Shown: positions 54,811 to 64,000 of the stretch, in pieces
Position numbering within the stretch: position 1 is the first letter of the stretch
How the letters are laid out: every line of letters starts with the position of its first letter
DNA from: Pythium myriotylum
Lineage: Eukaryota > Oomycota > Peronosporomycetes > Pythiales > Pythiaceae
Reading direction: 5' to 3'
DNA: 64,000 nt
Assembly (NCBI GenBank): GCA_023091665.1
Contig: JALJCQ010000015.1
Span: forward strand, 1,054,001-1,118,000
Program-made: the position numbers and the translations under genes
The notes under the pieces: generated by a model
Databases searched by the model: none
What the model saw: the letters and a program-made list of their open reading frames with translations, nothing else
Told to the model about the DNA's origin: nothing

Positions 54811-56808
54811 ATGGCGACCGACGCGCTCGAGGCCCGCGCGCTCAAAGTAGCTGAGAACACGCCCGAGATGCTGGCCGAGCACGCTCGCATCACCGGCGGC
54901 AAGGTGCGCACGCGGTTCCCGCCCGAGCCGAATGGATACCTCCACATCGGACATGCCAAGTCCATGAACATGAACTTCTTCGAGGCCTTCGAGAAGCTCG
55001 GTGTCGCCGCCGACAAACGCGAAACGTACTTCCGCTACGACGACACCAACCCGGAGGCCGAGAGCCAGGAATACATCCAGGCCATCCACGACAACGTCAA
55101 GTGGCTCGGCTACACCCCGACCAAGATCACTTACTCGAGCGAGTACTTCACCGAGCTCTACGAGCTGGCCATCAAGCTGATCAAGAAGGGCAAGGGCTAC
55201 GTGTGCCACCAGTCCAAGGCTGAGATCGAAGCCTCGCGCGCTGTGTTGCGCGACTTCCACGCCGCCCCCGGCGAGAAGAACGAGGCTGACGTGCCAGAGG
55301 CTGCCAAGTCGCCGTTCCGCTCCCGCTCTGTTGAGGAGAACCTCAAGGAGTTTGAGAAAATGCGTGTGGGTCTCTATGCGGAAGGCGAAGCGTGTCTGCG
55401 TATGAAGATGGATCTCGCCAGTCCAAACCCGAACATGTGGGACCACGTTGCATACCGTATCAAGTACGTCCCGCACCCGCACATCGGCAGTGACTGGTGC
55501 ATTTACCCTACGTACGACTACACGCACTGCATTGTCGATGCGCTGGAGCACATTGACTACTCCATTTGTACGCTGGAGTTCGAGACCCGCCGAGAGTCGT
55601 ACTACTGGCTGCTCGACGTGCTTGACTTGTACAAACCCAAGGTTTACGAGTTTGCTCGTCTTAACATGACGTACACTCAGCTGTCCAAGCGAAAGCTACT
55701 CAAGCTTGTGACCTCGGGCACTGTCCGTGGATGGGACGATCCACGTTTGGCAACGCTCAACGGACTCAAGCGCCGCGGCCTCACACCAGAGATCATCAAC
55801 CGTTTCTGCCGTGAGATCGGTGTGACGCGTGTGCAGTCGACTATTCAAATCGATCGGCTATTCTCAGTAGCTCGTGATGTACTCGGTGAAAAGTCCAAGC
55901 GTGTGATGGCTGTGTTGGATCCCGTCGAGGTCGTACTAGAGAACTACGATGAAGTGCCAGACAAGGCTGCGCTGAAGATTAAGGTTGCTGATTACCCACA
56001 GGACGCTGAGCGCGAGGGCGGAGCCCACCACTTCGTGAATCTGACAAAGAGCGTGTTCCTTGACCGAAGTGATATTCGCGTGGAGGACTCGAAGGACTTT
56101 TACGGCCTTGCTCTCAACAAGCAGGTGCGTCTCAAGTACGCTTTCAACTACACCGCGACCAAGATCGACACGGATGCCAATGGCCGAATCACCAAGGTGT
56201 TTGGTGTCGTTGACTGGAGTAACGAGGTCAAGCCGAAGGGTATTCTCTCGTGGGTCCCAGCCAAGAGCCCTGTGGTGGAGGTGCGAGTGTACTCTCACCT
56301 CTTCAAGGTGCCAGAGCTCAGCGGCACGGTGACTGACTGGGAGAGCCTGCTCGACCTGGAGAAGTCTGAAATCGTGTACCCGAACGCTCGCGTCGACCCC
56401 GAATCGTACGCTCTTAACCTCAAGGACGACGCCGTGCAGTTTGAGCGTGTTGGTTACTTTGTTGCCGACAAGGACTCGACTCCGAAGCGCAAGGTCCTGA
56501 ACCAGATCGTGCCTCTTCGCGAGTCGTCGGTGCTCGCCCAAAGCGAGGACAAGCCCAAGAGCGATGCGAACGCGAGCCGTAAGGACGCCCAGGCGGCGCA
56601 GCTCGCTGCGAAGAAGGAGAAGATGAAGATCTCCCCGGTCGAGATGTTCAAGTTGCAGCCGGAGCTCTACTCGAAGTTTGATGACGAAGGGCTCCCCACT
56701 CACGATGCTGCGGGCGAGGCGCTCACCAAGTCGACGATCAAGAAGCTGAAGAAGGAGCAGGACAAGCAGAAGAAGCTCTACGAGGCGTACCTGAAAGAAC
56801 AGGCGTAG
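54811..56808 (+). CDS. QARS1: Glutaminyl-tRNA synthetase (cytosolic, class I)
   Basis: The protein is 665 residues in a single exon. The class I signature RFPPEPNGYLHIGHAKS carries HIGH at residues 45-48, and the KMSKS-type loop reads QLSKRK at about 290-295. Further GlnRS marks are YFRYDDTNPEAE, YDYTHCIVDALE, SICTLEF and GWDDPRLATL. The C-terminal anticodon-binding beta barrels are complete (HHFVNLTKSVF, GVVDWSNEVKPKG). The N-terminal extension found in animal and yeast enzymes is missing, so the enzyme starts almost at the catalytic domain, as in bacteria. A Lys-rich tail of about 60 residues (KKLKKEQDKQKKLYEAYL) could add RNA binding. Confidence 0.92.
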   Translation: MATDALEARALKVAENTPEMLAEHARITGGKVRTRFPPEPNGYLHIGHAKSMNMNFFEAFEKLGVAADKRETYFRYDDTNPEAESQEYIQAIHDNVKWLGYTPTKITYSSEYFTELYELAIKLIKKGKGYVCHQSKAEIEASRAVLRDFHAAPGEKNEADVPEAAKSPFRSRSVEENLKEFEKMRVGLYAEGEACLRMKMDLASPNPNMWDHVAYRIKYVPHPHIGSDWCIYPTYDYTHCIVDALEHIDYSICTLEFETRRESYYWLLDVLDLYKPKVYEFARLNMTYTQLSKRKLLKLVTSGTVRGWDDPRLATLNGLKRRGLTPEIINRFCREIGVTRVQSTIQIDRLFSVARDVLGEKSKRVMAVLDPVEVVLENYDEVPDKAALKIKVADYPQDAEREGGAHHFVNLTKSVFLDRSDIRVEDSKDFYGLALNKQVRLKYAFNYTATKIDTDANGRITKVFGVVDWSNEVKPKGILSWVPAKSPVVEVRVYSHLFKVPELSGTVTDWESLLDLEKSEIVYPNARVDPESYALNLKDDAVQFERVGYFVADKDSTPKRKVLNQIVPLRESSVLAQSEDKPKSDANASRKDAQAAQLAAKKEKMKISPVEMFKLQPELYSKFDDEGLPTHDAAGEALTKSTIKKLKKEQDKQKKLYEAYLKEQA

Positions 56809-57455
56809 ATGCAGCATTAGGAAACGTAGCCATCGATCGAGGAATGACGATCGTCGTGGAGGAGTGGGTACATGGGTTCCTTTTCCCCAATTCTAATTCA
56901 CCAGGGTATCCATTATGATTTGACAACGTTTTTGCGCCCTAGCCCTAGATAAACTAAGCTGTTGGACGTTTACAAAATGAGGTGGCGCTCGCGACCATCA
57001 ACGGGTCGTGGGACTGAGTCAGTGCTGCCTCGTCCAGCGGAACCCACCGCGTTGTGGCGCGGCTGCGTGGCGGATACAAATCGTGACGACGTCAACCGAT
57101 CCGCTCGCTCTTCTCTTCTCGTCTCGACACCGAGTTGCCCGCCGCAGTTGCGAGGCCCGTTTGATGTTTTTTTTACGATCCTGTTTTTTCCGTTTCTCTG
57201 TGCTCGGAGGCAATCACCTTCGAGTGATTTTCTGGACGTTGGATTCCGCGAGAACCGACGGGGAGCTCGCTGGCCCAATTATCTGCGAGCACGGCCCCGC
57301 TTCGTCCAATCCCATCGCGCGACGACCGACCGTGTTTTGGCACCGACCCGGCGCTGTCCCCTCCGGCCGCCTTCCTCAGAAAATCGCTTGGTCTCTGCGA
57401 GGCACAGTCAGTCGGCAGGGCCTCCTTCCCTTCTTCCCTTCGCGCCGTCTTCTCC
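56809..57455. other. Intergenic region after GlnRS
   Basis: These 647 bases contain the GlnRS 3' end and the promoter of the next gene. There are poly-T runs near 57170-57190. No supportable gene or RNA is seen. Confidence 0.5.
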
Positions 57456-58064
57456 ATGGGCGGCGGCAGTGCGACTTCCGCTGCCATGCCGCCGCTCTCC
57501 CACAGCCAGGGCGACGCGCCCGCCGTCTCCAGCGCCGCGCGCCCCAAGCCCGTGGAGACCGTGCAAGTCGCGACCCTCTCGACGGTCGCCATGGCCGCCG
57601 CTAAGCCCGTCAAGAAGCACCACAGCGGCCGCAAGAAGAAGAAGCGCGGCTCCATGAGCGAGCTCACGCCGCTCATCGTCAAGGGATCCTCGTCCACGTC
57701 CAGGTCTCCGACCGACGAGGAGATCTACCCGCTCCCGTGGTTCCGCAGCCCCGAGTGGACGCGCAAGCCCTCGCCGCTCAACACCAACGACAAGCGCCGG
57801 AAAGCCGGCAGTCGCTTCCGCCGCGGCCGCCACGAGCCCACGTCGCTCTGCAACGCCATCATGGCCAAGCTCTGCTGCGGACTCGTCTCGGCCGACAGCG
57901 ACGCCGACCTCGAGCTCGGCACGCGCGGCGGCGACGAGCAAGTCGAAACGGACGGCTTCAAGCAGTGCGTGCAGTTCCTCGTGGGTCTCATCGTCGTCGT
58001 CGCCGCCGTGCTCATCGTCATGATCATCTTCCAGCCTTTCCAGCAGGACTCGAGTCTCTGGTGA
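57456..58064 (+). CDS. Small tail-anchored membrane protein, unrecognised
   Basis: The protein is 202 residues. A low-complexity N-terminus with a strongly basic patch (KKHHSGRKKKKRG) is followed by an SELTPLI segment, the PLPWFRSPEW motif and a second basic patch (KRRKAGSRFRRGRH). A cysteine pair (AKLCCGL) comes next. One C-terminal transmembrane helix (FLVGLIVVVAAVLIVMIIF) leaves about 11 residues after it, so the bulk is cytosolic and the protein is probably tail-anchored. No family was recognised. The high GC third positions and clean reading frame support a real gene. Confidence 0.65.
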   Translation: MGGGSATSAAMPPLSHSQGDAPAVSSAARPKPVETVQVATLSTVAMAAAKPVKKHHSGRKKKKRGSMSELTPLIVKGSSSTSRSPTDEEIYPLPWFRSPEWTRKPSPLNTNDKRRKAGSRFRRGRHEPTSLCNAIMAKLCCGLVSADSDADLELGTRGGDEQVETDGFKQCVQFLVGLIVVVAAVLIVMIIFQPFQQDSSLW

Positions 58065-58316
58065 ACTATCTATGTATCCTCTCTAATGCTATTCCTCCCG
58101 TCTCGCTCTCGCTCGCTCGCTCCCCGCACTGCCCTTGGCCGCCGCGCTCTACAAGGGCGGAGGACACTTCTCCCCCATATTCCCTCAAGCGACGCAACGC
58201 CTCACCAAAGTATCCTTCGCAATATTGTTATGTCCGTCCCACTACTGTACTGCACCAACCCACGGGTCGGACCCGTACCATGAAACCCGCGGGCTGATGG
58301 GGGGATATCTTGCGGC

Positions 58317-58323
58317 TCACTTC
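58317..58323 (+). promoter_or_regulatory. Initiator-like element of the COPB2 gene
   Basis: TCACTTC, within GCTCACTTCCAAC, fits the Inr core TCAYTYY. It lies 26-32 nt upstream of the isolated start codon at 58349, consistent with a very short 5' leader. Confidence 0.4.
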
Positions 58324-58348
58324 CAACGCGAGTGACACGTAGTTGAAA

Positions 58349-61300
58349 ATGGTGCGTGCATTCCTGCGCATGGAGGGACTCGCAGGCGGCTGGCGACGGA
58401 CGCAGCGCGTCTCCAGCGCTGCACATGGTCCCATCAGAAAGCGCTTTTCTCGCTCTTTCCAACGATGTGCTTGGCGACGCGCAACGCCGCCTGCATCCCT
58501 CAAACGCGTGAGATGGGTTTGTCCGGGCCGCTAACCTCGTTCTTCCGTTTTCCTGCAGCCGCTTCGCCTGGACATCAAGCGCAAGCTCTCGTCGCGCTCG
58601 GAGCGCGTCAAGTCCGTGGACTTGCACCCGACCGAGCCGTGGGTGCTCTCGGCGCTCTACTCGGGCAGCATCATGATCTGGAACTACGACACGCAGTCGC
58701 TGGTCAAGACCATCGAGGTCAGCTCGCTGCCCGTGCGCAATGCCAAGTTCGTGCCGCGCAAGCAGTGGATCATCACGAGCTCGGACGACATGCAGGTGCG
58801 CGTGTTCAACTACAACACGATGGAGAAAGTCGCGGCCTTCGAGGCCCACACGGACTACATCCGCCACATTGAGGTCCACCAGTCGCTGCCGTGCTTTCTC
58901 ACGTGCGCCGACGACATGACCATCAAGATGTGGGATTGGGACAAGAACTTTATCTGCACGCAGGTCTTTGAGGGCCACAGCTACTACGTCATGATGGTCA
59001 AGTTCAACCCGAAGGATGCCAACACGTTTGCTAGTGCTTCGCTCGATCGCACGATTAAGGTCTGGGGCATCGGCTCGGCTCATCCGCACTTTTCGCTTGA
59101 CGGGCACGAGCGTGGTGTCAACTGCATCGACTACTACCCGGGCGGCGACAAGCCGTACCTCATCTCGGGCGCCGATGATAAGACTGTCAAGATCTGGGAC
59201 TACCAGACCAAGGCCGTGGTCCACACGCTCGACGGCCACGGCAACAACCTCACCTCGGTGCTCTACCACCCGCGACTGCCCGTCATCATCTCGGCCTGCG
59301 AGGACGGCGCCGTGCGCATGTGGCACTCGACCACATACCGCCCGGAGACCACGCTTAACTACGGCATGGAGCGATCGTGGGCACTTGCGGCCCATAAGTC
59401 AGCCAACAAGCTCGCTATTGGCTACGACGAAGGCACAGTTGTGCTGCGACTCGGCCACGACACGCCTGTTGTGAGCATGGACCCGAGTGGTAAGCTCATT
59501 TGGACCAACAACAACGACGTGCAAACTGCGAGTGTCAAGGGCGTCGTCGCCGAGATGGCGCTCCAGGACGGCGAGAAGGTGCCGCTCGCTGCGCGTGAGC
59601 TTGGTAACTGCGATGTCTACCCACAGAAGGTCAAGCACAACAACAACGGTCGTTTCGTCGTCGTTTGTGGCGACGGTGAGTACATCATCTACACGTCGCA
59701 GCAGCTGCGAAACAAGGCCTTCGGCTCGGCTCTCGATTTTGCATGGTCCCCAACGGGTACTGGCGACTACGTCGTGCGTGAAAGCATTTCGAAGATTACG
59801 CTCTTCAAGAACTTCAAGGAATACAAGTCGGAGAAGCCGCGCGTGTTGTCTGCTGAGGGACTCTTTGGCGGCACTGGTGCAATCGGCATTAAGGGCAATG
59901 ACGCGATCGCCATGTACGACTGGGATGAGATGCGTCTCATCCGCAAGATCGATGTCGCCGTCAAGAATGTTTTCTGGTCAGAGGCTGGCAACCTTGTCGT
60001 TCTTTCGTGCGAGTCGAGCTTTTATGTGCTTCAGTACAACAAGGAACTCGTTGCGCAGGCGTTTGCGACGGGCAAATTCCATCCGGACGAGGGTGTGGAC
60101 GGCGCGTTCGATCTCCTCCACGAGATCTCGGAGAAGGTTGGCACGGGTACCTGGGTCGGGGACTGCTTCTTGTACACGAACGCAGGTGGCCGACTGAACT
60201 ACTACGTTGGTGGTGAAGTCATGACGCTCGCACATCTGGACCAGAAGATGTACATGCTCGGCTATTTGCCTCGTGAGAACCTGGTGTTCCTCATGGACAA
60301 GATGAAAAACGTCTACAGTTACACTGTGTCGCTCGTGATGCTTGAGTACCAGACAGCTGTCGTTCGACGCGACTTCGAAACTGCGAACGCGATTTTGCCA
60401 AACATCCCACAAGATCAGATGGACTATGTTGCACGATTCTTGGAGTCCCAAGGCTTCAAGGAAGAGGCTCTTGCCTTGAGCACTGATCCCGACCAGAAGT
60501 TTGATCTTGCTGTCCAGCTAGCGAAACTCGACGTCGCGCGCGAGATTATGCTCAATGAAATCGATAAAAAGGCTGCTGCTGGTCAGGAGCTCTCAACAGA
60601 GACGCAGCACAAGTGGAAGCAGCTTGGCGATTTGGCGCTCAACGATTTCCAATTCTCGCTCGCCGAGGAATGCGCTGTGCGTGCAGATGATTTCAGCTTG
60701 CTGCTCATTCTGTACTCGAGCCGTGGTGATCGTGCCGGCTTGGAGCAGCTCGCGCTCCTTACCAAGGAGAAGCGCCGCTACAACATCTCGTTTGTGTGCT
60801 ATTTACTGCTGGGAAAGACCGTCGAGTGTATGGACGTGCTCAAAGAGACCAAGCGATTCCCGGAGGCTGCGTACTTTGCGCGCAGCTACTGCCCATCAAA
60901 GATCGAGCTTGTCATGGATAAGTGGCGTGAAGACCTCGCAACTGTGAGCTCGCGTGCGGCGAAGAGTCTCGCTGACCCGTCAAAGAATCCCGAGCTGTTC
61001 GAAAACCTGGACTTGTCTGCTCAAGCGGAGGCCATTCTGTTGTCCCAATACGGCGAGAGCGGTCGAATTGCCCCGGCTGTCGAGTATCTTGCTCACCAGG
61101 CTCTGCTAGACAGTGAGAACGTGCTATTCTCAATACTCAACGGAGGCAGTGGTGCCAACTACTCTCCACCTCCTCCGGCCATTCCTGACACATCAGCTGC
61201 AGAGGCGGAGGCCGCCGCTGCTGCTCAGGCCCATGCTGAAGCCCTCGCTCAGGCAGAAGCATTGGCTCGTGCGCAGGCAGAGCAAGAAGCTCGTGCACAG

Positions 61301-61948
61301 GCCGAGGCACACGCTCGGCATCTTGCTGAGCAACAAGCGCGTGCAGAAGCTGAAGCCCGTGCTCGTGCTGAGGCGGAGGCCCGAGCGCGAGCGGAACAGG
61401 AAGCCCGTGAACGGGCAGCGGCAGAAGCACAGGCTCGCGCCGAAGAGGAAGCTCGTGCTAGAGCCGAGGCAGAAGCCGCTGCTCGCGCTCAAGCTGAGCA
61501 TGAAGCACGTGAACGTGCGGCTGCGGAAGCTCGTGCTCGGGCCGAGGCCGAGGCCCGTGCTCGGGCTGAAGCAGAAGCACGTGAGCGCGCCGAGGCAGAA
61601 GCTCGTGCTCGGGCTGAACAAGAAGCACGTGAGCGTGCCGAGGCAGAAGCTCGTGCTCGTGCCCATGCCGAGTACGAAGCCCGACTTCGTGCTGAGCAGG
61701 AAGCGAAGGCCAAGGCTGAGCAGGAAGCCCTGGCTCGTGCCCAGGCCGAGGAAGCCCAGCGAGCAGCCGCCGCGTCTTCTTTCAGCTCTACATCCACGTC
61801 GACGTTCAGTTTCTCGACAAGCACCGTGACGGCGACGGCCACAGCAGCCGCGACGGCGACGACTGCGAGCAGCCTGTTGGACTTTGAACTTGAAAACGAA
61901 GACCTCAACTTTGAAGACGACGACGAAGGTGACTGGGGAGAAATGTAA
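58349..61948 (+). CDS. COPB2: Coatomer subunit beta' (COPB2), with ATG-only first exon and extended Ala/Arg/Glu tail
   Basis: Exon 1 is only the start codon (58349-58351); a 207-nt intron (GTGCGT to TCCTGCAG) follows and exon 2 runs 58559-61948, giving 1130 residues. The spliced N-terminus, [20 protein letters not shown], is the invariant beta'-COP start. WD40 repeats fill about residues 10-300 (IWNYD, KMWDWD, KVWGIG and KIWDYQ units), then the second propeller and alpha-solenoid ([20 protein letters not shown]). Residues ~880-1070 are an unusual [16 protein letters not shown] repeat, followed by a Ser/Thr-rich stretch and an acidic end ([13 protein letters not shown]). It is the COPI vesicle coat subunit for Golgi-to-ER retrieval and binds dilysine signals. 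Confidence 0.92.
61195..61775 (+). repeat. Degenerate AEARARAE coding repeat in COPB2
   Basis: About 190 codons made almost only of Ala, Glu, Arg and Gln in short periodic units ([21 protein letters not shown]). The pattern predicts a long, highly charged single helix or coiled coil. Synonymous codons vary between units (gct/gcc/gcg, cgt/cgc), so it is not a fresh slippage product. Confidence 0.75.
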
Positions 61949-62161
61949 AGCGAGGCTCTCGTGACGAGTAGCGAGTGAGGCGTTCGTAGGTGTAGATCAT
62001 AATACATGCACGCAAGCAGGATGTCTGTCAATGAACACCACCAACCTTCACACCGGTCGATGCTGACGCTCTCTATGCTGAAATTACCGGTATCTCACCG
62101 GTACAGTTGTCCGTTTGCTCGCTCTTCAATCCCGTAGCTCCTCCCAAGAAGCCACGCCAGC

Positions 62162-62787
62162 ATGAGCAGCACCGCCGCGACCGACGCCTCTGCAGGCAAC
62201 AACAGCGCGCCGAGCAGCAACGGCGCCGCGTCCGCGCCCGTGACGCCCGCGTCCGTGCTCGAGGGGCTCAAGAGCCACAAGGAGTGGCAGCGCGCGGTCG
62301 TCTTCGACGCCGACAGCCGCGTGATCGCCACGACGTTCAAGGTCACGGACGCCGAGGTCGACGCCTGGCTGCGGCTCTTCGACAAGCGCGAGGACACGAT
62401 CGCGGCCGGCATCATCCTGCTCGGCGAGCAGTACGACGTGCACCGGTGCGTTAAGGCGTTGATTGGCGTGTTGGTGGATTGACGACGCCACTGACGAGGA
62501 TGTGCATGAGCAGCTTCCACCCGCCGCTAGTGTACGGCCGTCGCGGCGACCCGACGTCGGACGACAGCGAGGGCATCTGCGTGTGTCGCGTGGATCGCAA
62601 GACGAGCAAGACGCCGGTCTTTGCGCTCATCACGTACACTTACCCGACGCTTTCGGCGCGAGCCGCGCCCCAGCTCAAAGAGTTCTGCGAGAGCCAACGT
62701 ACGTGACGAGCGGGCTGCAATCTTTGTGCGCTGACATCTCATTCCTGATAAACTTTCTTGTGTGCTGCAGTTGTCAACCTTCCGTAG
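62162..62787 (+). CDS. Profilin
   Basis: Three exons: 62162-62445, 62514-62698 and 62771-62787, encoding 161 residues. Introns are 68 and 72 nt; the last exon codes only for LVNLP and the stop. An Ala/Ser/Asn-rich N-terminal extension of about 30 residues precedes the profilin fold: KEWQRAVVFDADSRVIATTF, FKVTDAEVDAWLRLF, then AAGIILLGEQYDVHRFHPPL and the end ALITYTYPTLSARAAPQLKEF. Profilin binds actin monomers and proline-rich ligands. An alternative acceptor 3 nt upstream (exon 2 from 62511) would add one Ser after the Arg. The N-terminal extension is unusual for the family. Confidence 0.75.
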
Positions 62788-63219
62788 AGGGGATCTTAAT
62801 CAGAAAACAAGTAATACACATACGTCCACTGTAACGCAACGCACTCGGTTGGGGTTGTGATGTGCATGAGCTCCTGCTCCTCGTTTGTTTCATGTTCAAC
62901 CAACAACACCCTACACTCCTGCTCTGATCATGTTCAACGTGACGCAACGGAAGGTTTCTAATTCTTTCTGTAGCTACATAAGGTCAACCCTTCCCAGGTA
63001 GATGGCGATTCCGGCTGCCCACCTCAATCCAATCGCGCAGGAGAGCGACGACTTGGCGATGTGGTGAAGTAGTCGCGCGGGTTATCACACAGAAAGTAAG
63101 GTCCTCCAGGTACCATCTTCATCTTGCTTCTGCACACTGTTTGCTGAAGGAATACATGAGCAGAGTTTCCAAGAACTCATAGACTCGAAAGGAATTTCTA
63201 TTGCTTCAGGTCCGTCCCC
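62788..63219. other. Intergenic region between convergent genes
   Basis: These 432 bases lie between the ends of the profilin and CBEL-like genes and contain no recognised element. Confidence 0.5.
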
Positions 63220-64000
63220 CTACTCAAACACGCCAGACGCGACGTACACGTTTTGGCTCTCGGCGTAGTTGGTCTTCTCAGTCCACTTCGTACCGGTCTT
63301 GAGCAAGCAACGCTTCTGGCTACCTCGCTTGAAGAACGTGAAGAGCTTGCACTGGGAGTTCGACTTGCAGTAGTCGCAGCACTCCTCAACCGTCTCAAAT
63401 GCCTTCTCTGTATCTGGGAGATCGTTGCCATGGAAGTAAATGTTGCGCTTCTGAGTGCCGCAGCGCTTCGTATCCCATGATCCGGAGCTCGCGGGTGTTG
63501 TCGGCGTTGGTGCAGGCGTAGGACGTGTGACGACTGGTGCCGGTGTCGTCGGCTGTGGGGTCGAAGACGACTTCTTGCCGGACACTGAACCCACTGACTT
63601 GACACGACCACCATCGCTCGTCTTCAAGTAACATGCGCGCTGTGTCGTCGAATAAGTGAACACCTTGCAGTTCGTGTCGCTGTTGCACGCGTCACAGCAG
63701 TCCACTAGATCCACGTTCGACACAGAGCGCAGATCGTTGCCGTAGTAGTCGACGTCCGTCTCGAGGCCGGCCGCACACGTGTCTGGTTTGTCGATACACT
63801 GGTAGCTGGTGGCGCTCCAGGGGTGGCAGTAAGCGCCGGCCGTGTCGCAGCACGGTGCGGTTCCGCCACAAGTGAGACCCGTATCGATGCAGGTCGGGGC
63901 TGGTGTCGGCGTTGGTGTTGCCGAGAGCTTTCGCCCTGACACAGCGCCTTTGGACGCACGACGACCAGCATTGCTGCTCTTGAGGTAGCACATTGGTCCA
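63220..64000 (-). CDS. CBEL-like secreted protein with PAN/Apple domains and CBM1-like segment (5' partial)
   Basis: The frame is open through the right edge, so the start is missing. From the edge inward: the end of one PAN/Apple unit (CYLKSS, VSGRK), a TPTPTPAPT linker, and a CBM1-like six-cysteine stretch (LTCGGTAPCCD, YCHPWSATSYQC). Next is a PAN/Apple domain (DYYGNDLRSVSNVDLVDCC, CKVFTYSTT, ACYLKTS), another Pro/Thr linker, and a final PAN/Apple domain (FHGNDLPDT, VEECCDYCKSN, CKLFTFFKRG). The unit resembles CBEL, the cellulose-binding elicitor lectin of Phytophthora, which sits in the oomycete wall and binds cellulose. The right end is a window cut, not a gene break. Confidence 0.8.
   Translation of the reverse strand, partial: GPMCYLKSSNAGRRASKGAVSGRKLSATPTPTPAPTCIDTGLTCGGTAPCCDTAGAYCHPWSATSYQCIDKPDTCAAGLETDVDYYGNDLRSVSNVDLVDCCDACNSDTNCKVFTYSTTQRACYLKTSDGGRVKSVGSVSGKKSSSTPQPTTPAPVVTRPTPAPTPTTPASSGSWDTKRCGTQKRNIYFHGNDLPDTEKAFETVEECCDYCKSNSQCKLFTFFKRGSQKRCLLKTGTKWTEKTNYAESQNVYVASGVFE

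Noticed and set aside
58202..59395. Long minus-strand open frame opposite COPB2
   Set aside because: It is a shadow of the GC-rich WD40 coding sequence, with no family signal and Arg/His/Val-biased composition.

Overview
The window reads as nuclear DNA of an oomycete (water mould, stramenopile). The evidence is: compact genes with short GT-AG introns (mostly 55-100 nt); initiator-like TCAYTYY elements just upstream of several start codons, one within a near-perfect match to the oomycete core promoter GCTCATTYYNCAWTTT; a CBEL-like secreted protein with a CBM1-like segment and PAN/Apple domains; and a flagellar-type PG-rich repeat protein next to ordinary eukaryotic housekeeping genes. The order is tentatively pythialean/peronosporalean. 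I saw no transposon, rRNA, convincing tRNA or CRISPR array.

Region 1 (1-32124) is dominated by one gene for a secreted protein of about 10,450 residues. Two tiny introns near the 5' end are followed by an uninterrupted exon of about 28.8 kb. The protein contains about 22 fibronectin type III (FN3) domains, about eight filamin-like Ig domains, three PA14 domains and about 45 copies (counted by eye) of a roughly 100-residue repeat that I do not recognise. These repeats are mostly inserted inside FN3 and filamin domains, splitting the host fold at a constant place. Smaller cysteine-pair modules are in turn inserted into the repeats or hosts. This Russian-doll architecture is the main novelty of the window.

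Region 2 (32194-41068) holds a sperm-tail PG-rich repeat (axonemal) gene, a PLAC8-type membrane protein and a membrane-anchored aspartic protease (both minus strand), a secreted purple acid phosphatase, and a coiled-coil protein with a ZZ-type zinc finger.

Region 3 (41413-47330) is a tandem array of three paralogues of an unrecognised secreted 14-cysteine family. They have diverged mainly in their low-complexity tails; one gains a basic PMK repeat and one a GPI-anchor signal.

Region 4 (47468-63993) is densely packed and mostly housekeeping: mitochondrial ribosomal protein bL34, a UbiC-like protein (minus), a membrane-anchored GH5-like protein that has lost both catalytic glutamates, nucleoporin Nup58 (minus), a divergently transcribed U1A/U2B''-type RRM protein, glutaminyl-tRNA synthetase, a small tail-anchored protein, coatomer beta' (COPB2) whose first exon is just the ATG, profilin with a 17-nt last exon, and a CBEL-like protein cut by the right edge. 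Spliced models below were built by hand from splice sites and frame continuity; no transcript data were available.
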